Assembly (NCBI GenBank): GCA_002325375.1
Contig: DCRZ01000006.1
Location: forward strand, 498,016-562,015
DNA: 64,000 nt
Reading direction: 5' to 3'
DNA from: Rhodospirillaceae bacterium UBA1479
Lineage (GTDB): Bacteria; Pseudomonadota; Alphaproteobacteria; Rhodospirillales; Casp-alpha2
A model generated the notes under the pieces. That model worked only from the letters and a program-made list of their open reading frames with translations. It did no database searches and was not told where the DNA came from. Position numbers and translations under genes: made by a program. This document shows, in pieces, positions 27,926-36,010 of the stretch (the first letter of the stretch is position 1; each line of letters starts with the position of its first letter).

Positions 27926-29733
27926 CGGGCAATCTCCGCGGTCTCGCGTTCGACCACGACCTTGCGGAACATGCCCGACGCCATGTGGTACATCAGGTGA
28001 CAATGAAAGGCCCATTGGCCCTCGGCATCGGCCTCGATATCGGCCTCGACCGTGGTGCCGGGCGCGATGGAAATGGTGTGCTTGGCCGGGTTGAACTTGC
28101 CGGACCCGTTGTCCAGGATCTGCCACATGCCGTGCAGATGCATGGGATGGGTCATCATGGTCTCGTTGATGAATTTGAAGCGGACCCGCTCGCCGAACTT
28201 GAGCTTTATGGGCTCGGCGTCGGAATACTTCACGTCGTTGATGGACCAGACATAGCGTTCCATGTTGCCGGTCAGGCGGACCTCGATCACCCGCGTGCTC
28301 TCGCGTTCCGGATAAAGCGGTCTGAACGCCTTCAGATCGGCATAGGACAGGAATTTCCCGCCGTTGGCCGCCTTGGGCATCAGACCACTGCCGGGGGCAT
28401 AGAACGGATCGTCTTTCGGTTCCGACGACATCATGGCGCCATGGCCCATTTTGCCGTGGTCCATGCCCTTCATCATGCCGTGGCCCATCTGGCTGTGATC
28501 CATGCCTTTCATCTTGCCCTGGCCCATCTGGCTGTGGTCCATGCCTTTCATCATGCTGCCGTCGGGCATTTTGTGATCGCCCTCGGGCATCTTCATGGCG
28601 CCGTGTTCCATGCCTTTCATCATCGATCCATGATCCATTTTCCCCTGGTCCATTCTCCCATGATCCATGCCGGCCATATCGCCGTGGGCCATGCCCATGT
28701 CGGCCATGGTCAGGAACTGTGCGGGGCGGGCATCGGGGACCGCCGCCGTCAGGCCCATTTCCGGGGCAAGGGTGCCGCGGGCATGCCCCGTGCGGGCCAT
28801 GCTTTCGGCGAACAGGGTATAGGCCTTGTTCTCGGTGGGCCGCACGATCACGTCATAGGTTTCGGCGACGGCGATGCGGAATTCGTCCACCGGCACGGGC
28901 CGCACGTTGTTGCCGTCGGCCTGCACCACGGTCATCTTCAATCCCGGAATGCGCACGTCGAAGAAGGTCATGGCGGCGGCGTTGACGAAGCGCAGGCGGA
29001 TGCGCTCGCCGGGCTTGAACAGGCCGGTCCAGTTCTGCTCCGGGTTCTTGCCGTTCATCAGAAGCACGAAGCCCGAGACGTCGGCGATGTCCGACGGCAT
29101 CATGCGCATGTCGCCCCAGGCCATGCGGTCGGCGAGGGCGGGGCCGAAGCCCATCTTCCGGGCGTCTTCGACGAAGGTCGACAGGGTGCGCTGCTGATAA
29201 TTGTAGTAGTCCGCGGACATCTTCAGGTTCGACAGGATTTCGTGCGGGCTGTCGTCGGGATGCCAGTCCGACAGCACGACCACGTATTCCCGGTCGTAGC
29301 GGAAGGGCTCGCGCATCTTGGGTTCGATGACGAGGGCGCCGTACATGCCGATCGCCTCCTGCATGCCGGAATGGCTGTGGTACCAGTAGGTGCCCGCCTG
29401 CTGCGCCGGGAAGCGGTAGGTGAAGGTCTCGCCCGGCTTGATGCCGGGAAAGCTGATGCCCGGTACGCCGTCCTGCCGGTAGGGCAGGATCAGCCCGTGC
29501 CAGTGGATCGAGGTGTCCTCGCCCAGCGTGTTGGTCACGTTGATGACCAGGTCCTCGCCCTCCTTGAAGCGCAGCACCGGCCCGGGGACCGAGCCGTTGA
29601 TGGTCATCGCCGTCTGGTCCTTGCCGGCGACGTCGATCGCCGCCTTGCCGATGGTCAGGTCGTAGGTGCCGGCCCGCGCGGTCGCGGGGGCCAGCAGGAT
29701 CGCCGCCAGGGCGGCGAGCATGAGACGTCTCAT
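27922..29733 (-). CDS. copA: Multicopper oxidase CopA
   Basis: A 603-residue periplasmic oxidase that converts Cu(I) to less toxic Cu(II). The signal peptide MRRLMLAALAAILLAPATARA is followed by cupredoxin domains with the copper motifs HWHG, WYHSHSGMQ, and at the C-terminus HPMHLHG and HCHLMYHMASGM. The middle carries a long Met/His/Asp-Gly repeat, a typical Cu(I)-binding stretch. I prefer ATG 29733 (GGAAGGAGC ribosome site) over 29763, though the latter would overlap the cupredoxin stop by four bases. The gene is followed by copB. Confidence 0.94.
   Translation of the reverse strand: MRRLMLAALAAILLAPATARAGTYDLTIGKAAIDVAGKDQTAMTINGSVPGPVLRFKEGEDLVINVTNTLGEDTSIHWHGLILPYRQDGVPGISFPGIKPGETFTYRFPAQQAGTYWYHSHSGMQEAIGMYGALVIEPKMREPFRYDREYVVVLSDWHPDDSPHEILSNLKMSADYYNYQQRTLSTFVEDARKMGFGPALADRMAWGDMRMMPSDIADVSGFVLLMNGKNPEQNWTGLFKPGERIRLRFVNAAAMTFFDVRIPGLKMTVVQADGNNVRPVPVDEFRIAVAETYDVIVRPTENKAYTLFAESMARTGHARGTLAPEMGLTAAVPDARPAQFLTMADMGMAHGDMAGMDHGRMDQGKMDHGSMMKGMEHGAMKMPEGDHKMPDGSMMKGMDHSQMGQGKMKGMDHSQMGHGMMKGMDHGKMGHGAMMSSEPKDDPFYAPGSGLMPKAANGGKFLSYADLKAFRPLYPERESTRVIEVRLTGNMERYVWSINDVKYSDAEPIKLKFGERVRFKFINETMMTHPMHLHGMWQILDNGSGKFNPAKHTISIAPGTTVEADIEADAEGQWAFHCHLMYHMASGMFRKVVVERETAEIAR
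28440..28690 (-). repeat. Met/His-rich coding repeats in copA, including a 39-bp tandem unit
   Basis: Two 39-bp units, 28461-28499 and 28500-28538, are nearly identical, and partial copies lie on both sides (one begins at 28539). They encode MKGMDHSQMGxGx-type units. The whole block of roughly 80 codons is dominated by Met, His, Asp, Gly and Lys. Such repeats bind copper and are prone to slippage, so copy number may vary between strains. Confidence 0.75.
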
Positions 29734-29759
29734 GGAATCGCTCCTTCCCGATTGCGTGA

Positions 29760-30398
29760 TCATTTGATTCTGACGGGGCCCATCATTCCGGACTCGTAGT
29801 GGCCCGGGATGTTGCAGGCGAATTCCAGTGCCATCGGCTTGGTGAATTTCCAGATGATCTCGCCCGACTTGCCCGGCTCCAGCAGGATGCTGTTGGGGTC
29901 GTCGTGCTTCATCATGTGGCCGTCACCATGATCCATCTTCATTTTTTCGGGATTGATGCGGTCGGCTTCGATCATGCCGTGCTCCATCATCACCATCATC
30001 TGCTTCTGGTGGGCGGCGTGCATGGCCGTCGTGCCCAGGCCGAATTCGTGCAGCAGGGTGCCCTTGTTGATGATCCGGAAGCGCACGGTCTCGCCCGCCT
30101 GCACGGTGATCTCCTCGGGCTCATAGAAGTTGTCCTGCATGGTGATGTCGATGGTGCGGGTCACGTCCGCCGGTTTGCCGGGTTCGCCGATGGCGGCCAT
30201 GGCGCCGTGATGGCCGGGGGCCCCGTGGCCGCCCATTTTCATGCCCTCCATCATATGGCCCTGCTTGGGCATATCGCCGTGACCGTGGCCGGGTTGGCCC
30301 GATCCGGCCAGTGCAGGGGATGCCGCCGCCAATACGGCAAGGGCGACGGCGGTGGAACGGATGGACGTGCGGAATGTGAAATCTTGAGAGATCTTCAT
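29760..30398 (-). CDS. Cupredoxin-family copper protein, CopI-like
   Basis: A 212-residue exported protein. After a signal peptide (ending near SPALAGSG) there is a His/Met-rich linker (GHGHGDMPKQGHMMEGMKMG), then a cupredoxin domain. Type 1 copper ligands appear as His in LLHEFGLG and CNIPGHYESGM near the end. A Met/His-rich segment (HAAHQKQMMVMMEHGM) is inserted in the domain. It precedes copA by 26 bp, consistent with a periplasmic Cu(I) carrier delivering to or receiving from CopA. Confidence 0.85.
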   Translation of the reverse strand: MKISQDFTFRTSIRSTAVALAVLAAASPALAGSGQPGHGHGDMPKQGHMMEGMKMGGHGAPGHHGAMAAIGEPGKPADVTRTIDITMQDNFYEPEEITVQAGETVRFRIINKGTLLHEFGLGTTAMHAAHQKQMMVMMEHGMIEADRINPEKMKMDHGDGHMMKHDDPNSILLEPGKSGEIIWKFTKPMALEFACNIPGHYESGMMGPVRIK

Positions 30399-30551
30399 CG
30401 GAATATCCTTTTGATCGGGGATCGCGTCTGTGACGCGGCCGTGGCGAAGACTTAGGCTTCGCCGCCTTGTCGGATTTCCGCTCGGGGATCGTATGGGGTG
30501 GACCGGACCTGGGGTCCGCGTCCGGTGCAGGTGACATCGGCCGAGCGGAGG

Positions 30552-30968
30552 CTAGGCGCGATCTCGCGGTGGCCGGAACAGGCCGGCGGGCGTGGTCAGC
30601 GCGGGGGCCTGATCGGTGCTCGGCTGTAGCTTCTGAATTTCAAAAGCCGGGGGCGTGAAGCTCAGAACGTCGCGCGGAAGGGCCGGCGAGAAGCAGGCGT
30701 TGACGCAGCAGCCGCCCATGTCGTGCTGCGACGGTGGCGGGGTCTGGTCCTGGGCCGGCGTCTGGTCGTGGCATTTTTGATGGTCAGGTGTGGCGGACTG
30801 CACCCCGGACAACGTGCCATGGGTTTGATGTGCGCCGTCCGCGGACTTTGCCATGGCCGCATGGCCGATGCCGAAGCCGGAGAACAGGACGGCAATGGCC
30901 AGAAGCACATGGCACGCGCGGCGCAGGCGCCGTTCTGTGTCTGCTTTTCCTGGGTATGTGCGCGCCAT
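30552..30968 (-). CDS. Small exported protein leading the copper operon, unknown family
   Basis: A 138-residue protein with a hydrophobic signal after a basic N-terminus (ACHVLLAIAVLFSGFGIGHA) and a mature part with His/Cys residues (DHQKCHDQ, MGGCCVNAC). I chose ATG 30968 because the CueR-type promoter would put the transcript start near 31009, leaving no room for a leader before the alternative ATG at 31007. Such small leading proteins with a His/Cys-rich mature end are common in front of copper operons, but I can name no function. Confidence 0.6.
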   Translation of the reverse strand: MARTYPGKADTERRLRRACHVLLAIAVLFSGFGIGHAAMAKSADGAHQTHGTLSGVQSATPDHQKCHDQTPAQDQTPPPSQHDMGGCCVNACFSPALPRDVLSFTPPAFEIQKLQPSTDQAPALTTPAGLFRPPRDRA

Positions 30969-31015
30969 GGGTCTTCGATCCGGTGATTGGCTCGTGTCTT
31001 GCGGCATTACGCAAA

Positions 31016-31046
31016 ATTCTAAAGGTTCCCCCTGCGGGAAGGTCAA
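31016..31046 (-). promoter_or_regulatory. CueR-type promoter of the copper-oxidase operon
   Basis: Read on the minus strand: -35 TTGACC (31046-31041), a 19-bp spacer with the dyad TTCCCGCAGGGGGAA, and -10 TAGAAT (31021-31016). The long spacer with an internal dyad is diagnostic of MerR-family activation. Confidence 0.85.
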
Positions 31047-31071
31047 GGCGAAACGGTTTGTTTCAGGCGCC

Positions 31072-31557
31072 TTATTTTCCGTCTGCCTGGGCGCGTTGGT
31101 TCAGGTCGTCGTGGCGGGCCCGGATGCTCGCCGGCCAGGTGCTCTTGATATAGGACAGAACGGCGACGATCTCCGCGTCGGTGAGCACGCCGTCGAAGCC
31201 CGGCATGTCGCTTTCATAGCTGCCGCCGACCACGGCGGCGGGGCCGCGCTTGGTGATGTCGAACAGTTGCGCGTCCGGATGGTGCCAGGTGTGGCCGGTG
31301 CGGTCGTGGGGTGGGGCGGGCAGGCGGCCCGTGGGTAGGCGCTCGCGCCAGTTGACCTGGCCTTCCAGGTTGGCGCCGTGGCAGCTCGCGCAATGGTCCG
31401 CGTAAACGCTTTTGCCCATGGCGAGGGTCGCCGCGTCGCCGGGGCGTAGCTCGACGGTACCGTCGTCTGGGGCCAAGCCCAGCCAGATCGTACTGCCGAG
31501 CGCGATGGCGGCCAACACGCCAACGGCCGCCAAAACCTTGGTGCGCCCCGCGGTCAA
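31072..31557 (-). CDS. Membrane-anchored monoheme cytochrome c
   Basis: About 161 residues with an N-terminal hydrophobic segment (KVLAAVGVLAAIALGS), a CASCH haem motif about 50 residues in, and a distal methionine probably in SDMPGFDG. This is a class I cytochrome c that carries electrons in the periplasm. There is no in-frame ATG or GTG at the start; TTG at 31557 overlaps the cueR stop (TTGA), with a further TTG at 31593 as the alternative. It shares the CueR-controlled transcript with the copper ATPase. It might accept electrons from Cu(I) oxidation by CopA, which is inference. Confidence 0.75.
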   Translation of the reverse strand: MTAGRTKVLAAVGVLAAIALGSTIWLGLAPDDGTVELRPGDAATLAMGKSVYADHCASCHGANLEGQVNWRERLPTGRLPAPPHDRTGHTWHHPDAQLFDITKRGPAAVVGGSYESDMPGFDGVLTDAEIVAVLSYIKSTWPASIRARHDDLNQRAQADGK

Positions 31558-31946
31558 TGGTCCGGTCCCGCCAGATCGTCGATGATCGGGCAATGGGGGC
31601 GGTCATCGCCATGGCAATGATCGACCAGATGCTTGAGGGTCTTATGCAGGGCCTTGAGCTCGGCAATCTTGGCCTCGATTTCGGAAAGGTGTTCCGTGGC
31701 GATCGCCTTCACGTCGGCGCTGGCGCGCTGGTCGTCTTCGTACAGCGACAGCAGGGCGCGGCAGTCCTCGACGGAAAAGCCGAGCCCGCGCGCCCGCTGC
31801 ACGAACTGCAGCTTGTGCACGTCGGTCGGCGAATAGGTGCGGTAGCCGTTGCCGCTGCGGCCCGGCACGACCAGGGAGATTTCCTCGTAATAGCGGATGG
31901 TCTTGGCCGGCAGGCCGGACTGCTTGGCCGCTTCACCAATATTCAT
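31554..31946 (-). CDS. cueR: MerR-family copper-sensing regulator CueR
   Basis: A 130-residue MerR-type activator. The N-terminal winged helix is clear (MNIGEAAKQSGLPAKTIRYYEE) and a long dimerisation helix follows. The sensor loop has two cysteines, Cys111 and Cys119, spaced C-x7-C as in CueR, and the serine that marks monovalent (Cu+/Ag+) sensors lies near residue 76 (RASAD). It lies four bases after the copper ATPase and before the cytochrome gene, so the regulator is in its own regulon. Two matching operators are in this window. Confidence 0.92.
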   Translation of the reverse strand: MNIGEAAKQSGLPAKTIRYYEEISLVVPGRSGNGYRTYSPTDVHKLQFVQRARGLGFSVEDCRALLSLYEDDQRASADVKAIATEHLSEIEAKIAELKALHKTLKHLVDHCHGDDRPHCPIIDDLAGPDH

Positions 31947-31950
31947 GGGC

Positions 31951-34347
31951 TCAATCCTCCTCGATCCTGACGGTGCGCAGACGGAGCGCGTTGGTGATGA
32001 CGGAAACGGAACTCAGGCTCATGGCGGCGGCGGCGACCATGGGCGACAGCAGAATGCCGAACAGGGGATATAGAACCCCCGCCGCGACCGGCACGCCGAG
32101 CGCGTTGTAGACCAGGGCGAAGAACAGGTTCTGCTTGATGTTGCGCATGGTCGCGCGGGCGAGATTGCGCGCGCGCACGATGCCGTTCAGGTCGCCCTTG
32201 ATCAGGGTGATGCCGGCACTTTCGATGGCCACGTCCGCGCCCGTGCCCATGGCGATGCCGACATCGGCCTGGGCCAGGGCGGGGGCGTCGTTGACCCCGT
32301 CGCCAGCCATGGCGACCTTGCGGCCATCGGCCTGCAGGTCCTTGACGATGCGGGCCTTGTCCTCGGGCAGGACATCGGCGCGGATCTCGTCGATGCCGAG
32401 CTTGGCCGCCACGGCGCGGGCCGTGCGCGCGTTGTCGCCCGTCGCCATGACGATGCGGAAGCCCTGGGCGTGCAGCGCCTGAATGGCATCCGCCGTGGTG
32501 TCCTTGACCGGGTCGGCGACGGCGATCAGGCCGGCGATTTTCTGATCCACGATCACGAACATGACCGTCTCGCCCTGATCGCGCCGCGCATCCGCCGTGG
32601 CCGACAATGCCACGCCGTCCAGGCCCAGGTCGGCGGCCAGCCGGGCATTGCCCAGGGCGACCCGTTTGCCGTCGATCACGCCGGTGACGCCTTTGCCCGT
32701 GACGGCCTGGAAATCGTCGGCCTTGGCGAGCGTGATGTCGCGGTCTTCCGCGCCGGCGACGATGGCTTCGGCCAGGGGGTGTTCCGACCCCCGTTCCAGG
32801 CTGGCGGCTAGGCGCAGGACCTCGGCTTCGTCATGCCCCGGCTCCGGCAGCACGGCGACCAACTTCGGCTTGCCGACGGTCAGGGTGCCGGTCTTGTCGA
32901 CGATCAGGGTGTCGACCTTGGCGAAGCGCTCCAGGGCCTCCGCGTTCCGGATCAGCACGCCCGCCTGGGCGCCCCGGCCCGTTGCCGTCATGATCGACAT
33001 GGGCGTGGCGAGGCCCAGCGCGCAGGGACAGGCGATGATCAGCACCGCCACGGCGGCGACCAGGCCGTAAGCCAGGGCCGGGGCCGGGCCCCAGATCGAC
33101 CAGGCGATGAAGGCGATGACCGCGACGGCGACCACCGCCGGCACGAAGATGCCGGCGACGCTGTCGGCGACCTTTTGGATCGGCGCGCGCGATCGCTGGG
33201 CGCTCGCGACCATTTCGACGATTCGGCTCAGCATGGTATCGGCGCCGACGCGCTGTGCTTCCATGATCAGGCTGCCCGTGCCGTTGATCGTGGCGCCGGT
33301 GACCGCGTCGCCCGGGGTTTTCTCGACCGGCAGGGGTTCGCCGGAAATCATCGATTCATCGATGGATGACCGGCCCTCAAGCACCACGCCGTCGACCGGC
33401 ACCTTGTCACCAGGGCGCACCCGCAGATGATCGCCGGCCTTGACGTCTTCCAGGGGGATTTCTTCTTCCCGGCCGTCGGCGCGGATGACGCGGGCGGTCT
33501 TGGCCGCCATGTCCAGCAAGGCGCGGATCGCGGCGCCGGTGCGGTCGCGGGCCCCCAGTTCCATCAACTGGCCCAGCAGGACCAGCACGACGATCACGGC
33601 CCCCGCCTCGAAATACACGCCGACATGGCCGCCCGCGTCGCGGAAGCCGCCGGGGAAGATGCCGGGGGCCAGCACGGCGACGATGCTGAACAGGTAGGCG
33701 GCGCTGACGCCCAGGGCGATCAGGGTGAACATGTTGAGGTTTCCCGAGCGCACCGATTTGACGCCGCGCACCAGGAACGGCCAGCCCGACCACAGGACGA
33801 CCGGGGTCGCCAGGACCAATTCGATCCACTGTGCGGTGCGTTCGCCCAGAAAGTCGCGGATGCCCAGGCCCAACATCGGCCCCATGGTCAGGATCAGGAT
33901 CGGGGCGGTCAGCACCGCGCCGACCCAGAAGCGGCGGGTGAAATCGACCAGTTCCGGATTGGGGCCTGCGTCGCCCGTGGGCACGCCCATGGGCTCCAGC
34001 GCCATGCCGCAGATCGGGCAGTCGGCGGGCTTGTCGGTGACGATCTCGGGATGCATGGGGCAGGTGTATTGGGTGCCGGCGGGCATCGCTTCGGCCTGCT
34101 TCTTATGGGCGCCGGACAGGTAATGCTCCGGGTCGGCCTGGAACTTGTCGCGGCAGCCGGGATTGCAGAAATGATAGGTCACCCCCCCGTGGTCGAAGGT
34201 CGGCTTGCCCCGGCCCAGGGTCACGGTCATGCCGCAGACCGGGTCCTTGGCGGTCTCGGCATCATGGTCGTGGCCGTGATGGCCCCCGCCGCAGCAGGAA
34301 GCGCCGCTTTTCGGCGTGTCGGAGGGGGCGTGTGAATGTGCGGACAT
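31951..34347 (-). CDS. Copper-exporting P1B-type ATPase with YHS and heavy-metal-binding N-terminus
   Basis: A 798-residue membrane pump. The N-terminus is not the usual CxxC domain: it has a His/Cys-rich start (CCGGGHHGHDHD), a YHS domain (KDPVCGMTV and YHFCNPGCRDKF) and a heavy-metal-binding domain (YTCPMHPEIVTDKPADCPICGM). The core has eight hydrophobic helices, the CPC motif in IIACPCALGLATP, the phosphorylation motif DKTGT and the hinge GDGVNDAPAL. It exports Cu+ from the cytoplasm. I start at 34347; the frame extends upstream to 34398 but homology does not. This is the first gene of the CueR operon. Confidence 0.95.
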   Translation of the reverse strand: MSAHSHAPSDTPKSGASCCGGGHHGHDHDAETAKDPVCGMTVTLGRGKPTFDHGGVTYHFCNPGCRDKFQADPEHYLSGAHKKQAEAMPAGTQYTCPMHPEIVTDKPADCPICGMALEPMGVPTGDAGPNPELVDFTRRFWVGAVLTAPILILTMGPMLGLGIRDFLGERTAQWIELVLATPVVLWSGWPFLVRGVKSVRSGNLNMFTLIALGVSAAYLFSIVAVLAPGIFPGGFRDAGGHVGVYFEAGAVIVVLVLLGQLMELGARDRTGAAIRALLDMAAKTARVIRADGREEEIPLEDVKAGDHLRVRPGDKVPVDGVVLEGRSSIDESMISGEPLPVEKTPGDAVTGATINGTGSLIMEAQRVGADTMLSRIVEMVASAQRSRAPIQKVADSVAGIFVPAVVAVAVIAFIAWSIWGPAPALAYGLVAAVAVLIIACPCALGLATPMSIMTATGRGAQAGVLIRNAEALERFAKVDTLIVDKTGTLTVGKPKLVAVLPEPGHDEAEVLRLAASLERGSEHPLAEAIVAGAEDRDITLAKADDFQAVTGKGVTGVIDGKRVALGNARLAADLGLDGVALSATADARRDQGETVMFVIVDQKIAGLIAVADPVKDTTADAIQALHAQGFRIVMATGDNARTARAVAAKLGIDEIRADVLPEDKARIVKDLQADGRKVAMAGDGVNDAPALAQADVGIAMGTGADVAIESAGITLIKGDLNGIVRARNLARATMRNIKQNLFFALVYNALGVPVAAGVLYPLFGILLSPMVAAAAMSLSSVSVITNALRLRTVRIEED

Positions 34348-34405
34348 GGCGGAAAACCTTCGGTTGCGGCGCGGGCGACATGCCCACGGCGTCATCATGG
34401 CCCCT

Positions 34406-34436
34406 TACATAAGGCTTCCAGTCACTGGAAGGTCAA
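34406..34436 (-). promoter_or_regulatory. CueR-type promoter of the copper ATPase operon
   Basis: On the minus strand: -35 TTGACC (34436-34431), 19-bp spacer containing CTTCCAGTGACTGGAAG, -10 TATGTA (34411-34406). The dyad TTCCA..TGGAA matches the operator in front of the oxidase operon in position and form. Confidence 0.9.
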
Positions 34437-34473
34437 GGCGTGTTATCAGAAGAATTTCCAATCCGCACCGGCC

Positions 34474-34540
34474 ATAGGCTCCGCCGATAAATTCTATCGG
34501 CATTAGCGATTTGACGTATGGGTCCGCCGGTGGCGAGACT
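34474..34540 (+). promoter_or_regulatory. Predicted LysR-regulated promoter S1 of the pbfA operon
   Basis: ATAG (34474-34477), seven bases, CGAT (34485-34488), a second half-site CTAT (34494-34497), then CGATTTGAC ending at 34515, and GAGACT (34535-34540) as -10. The upstream dyad sits 30 bp before the -35, the distance expected for a LysR recognition site near -65. Three other promoters in this window match it. Confidence 0.8.
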
Positions 34541-34574
34541 CCCCCGACCGCAACCCCTGACCGAGCGCCGCCCC

Positions 34575-35978
34575 ATGCCCCTCGAATGCGAGTTCACGCC
34601 GGCCCTGTCCGAGGGCGAAAGCAATGCCTCGCCCCGGCGCCGGGACTGGGCGGCGGGCGCCCTGGGGGCGGCATCGCGGGCGGCATTGGCCGAGGATGCA
34701 GACCTGTTCCTGCATCAGTCCGTGTCCACGCCCTGCCTGTCGGTGATCACAAAGGCCGAGGGACCGTGGATCGAGGATGCCGAGGGACGGCGCTATCTCG
34801 ATTTCCACGGCAACAACGTGCACCACATCGGCTACGGCCATCCGCGCCTGAAAAAGGCCATCGCCGATCAGATGGACGCGCTGCCGTTCGCGCCCCGCCG
34901 ATTTGCGTGTGAACCGGCGACGGCCTTGGCGCGCAAGCTGGCCGGCATCGCGCCGGGTGATCTGTCGAAAGTGCTGTTCACCACGGGCGGGTCCGACGCG
35001 GTCGAGGTCGCGCTGAAGCTGGCCCGCGCGGCGACCGGGCGGTTCAAGACCGTGTCGTTCTGGGACGCCTTTCACGGCGCCGGGTTCGGCGCGTCGTCCG
35101 TCGGCGGCGAACAGTTGTTCAGATCGAACCTGATCGGCCCGCTGTTGGCGGGCACGGAACACGTCGCGCCCTTCGCCTGCTACCGCTGCCCTTACGGCTA
35201 CCCCGAAACGGACGGCCGGCCGAACCTGGACCTGTGCAAGATGACCTGCGCCAACATGGTGCGCTACGTGCTGGAAAAGGAAGGCGACGTCGCCGCCGTG
35301 ATCGCCGAGCCGGCCCGCGCCGTGCCCTTCGTGCCGCCGCCGGGGTTCTGGGCCGCCGTGCGCCAGGCCTGCGACGACATGGGTGCCTTGCTGATTTTCG
35401 ACGAAATCCCCACGGGCCTGGGCAAGACCGGGCGGATGTTCGCCTGCGACCATGACGGCGTGGTGCCGGACATCCTGGTCATGGGCAAGGGCCTGGGCGG
35501 CGGCATCCTGCCGATCGCCGCCGTGATCGCCCGGCCGGGGCTGGACGTCGCGGGCGACTATGCCTTCGGCCATTACACCCATGAGAAAAACCCGGTGACC
35601 ACACGGGCCGGGCTGACGACCATCGAGATCATCGAGGACGAAAACCTGGTCGAGAACGCGGCCACCCTGGGCGCTTATGCCCTGGCGCGCCTCAACGACA
35701 TGAAGGGGCGCCTCGGCGTCATCGGCGACGTGCGCGGGCGGGGCTTCCTGATGGGGGTCGAACTGGTCATGGACAAGCAAGGCAAGGAGCCGGCGGTGGA
35801 TCTGGCCGAGGACGTGCTCTACCGTTGCCTTACGGGCGGCCTGTCGTTCAAAATTTCCATGGGCAACACGTTGACCCTGACGCCGCCCCTGGTGGTGACC
35901 AAGGATCAGATGGACCTGGCCCTCGACGTGCTGGAACGCGCCATCACGGACGCCGCCCGCGCCGCAGGCCTGGCCTGA
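34575..35978 (+). CDS. pbfA: (R)-1-hydroxy-2-aminoethylphosphonate ammonia-lyase, PbfA-like (class III aminotransferase fold)
   Basis: A 467-residue PLP enzyme of the class III aminotransferase fold. Known PbfA eliminates ammonia from (R)-1-hydroxy-2-aminoethylphosphonate to give phosphonoacetaldehyde, feeding the PhnY/PhnA route encoded nearby. The N-terminal block DADLFLHQSVSTPCL and YLDFHGNNVHHIGYGHP match what I recall of that family, and the PLP lysine is Lys305 in MGKGLGGG. I chose ATG 34575, since the in-frame start at 34518 overlaps the promoter. It is first in a five-gene operon. Assignment rests on recalled family resemblance and on the neighbouring phn genes; a related aminotransferase activity is possible. 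Confidence 0.75.
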   Translation: MPLECEFTPALSEGESNASPRRRDWAAGALGAASRAALAEDADLFLHQSVSTPCLSVITKAEGPWIEDAEGRRYLDFHGNNVHHIGYGHPRLKKAIADQMDALPFAPRRFACEPATALARKLAGIAPGDLSKVLFTTGGSDAVEVALKLARAATGRFKTVSFWDAFHGAGFGASSVGGEQLFRSNLIGPLLAGTEHVAPFACYRCPYGYPETDGRPNLDLCKMTCANMVRYVLEKEGDVAAVIAEPARAVPFVPPPGFWAAVRQACDDMGALLIFDEIPTGLGKTGRMFACDHDGVVPDILVMGKGLGGGILPIAAVIARPGLDVAGDYAFGHYTHEKNPVTTRAGLTTIEIIEDENLVENAATLGAYALARLNDMKGRLGVIGDVRGRGFLMGVELVMDKQGKEPAVDLAEDVLYRCLTGGLSFKISMGNTLTLTPPLVVTKDQMDLALDVLERAITDAARAAGLA

Positions 35979-36010
35979 ACGACAACAACCCGGAAAGGGG
36001 AACCATCGAC

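Noticed and set aside
28440..28690. CRISPR-like array, suggested by regular repeats
   Set aside because: The repeats are in frame within copA, have no unique spacers, and encode a metal-binding Met/His stretch.
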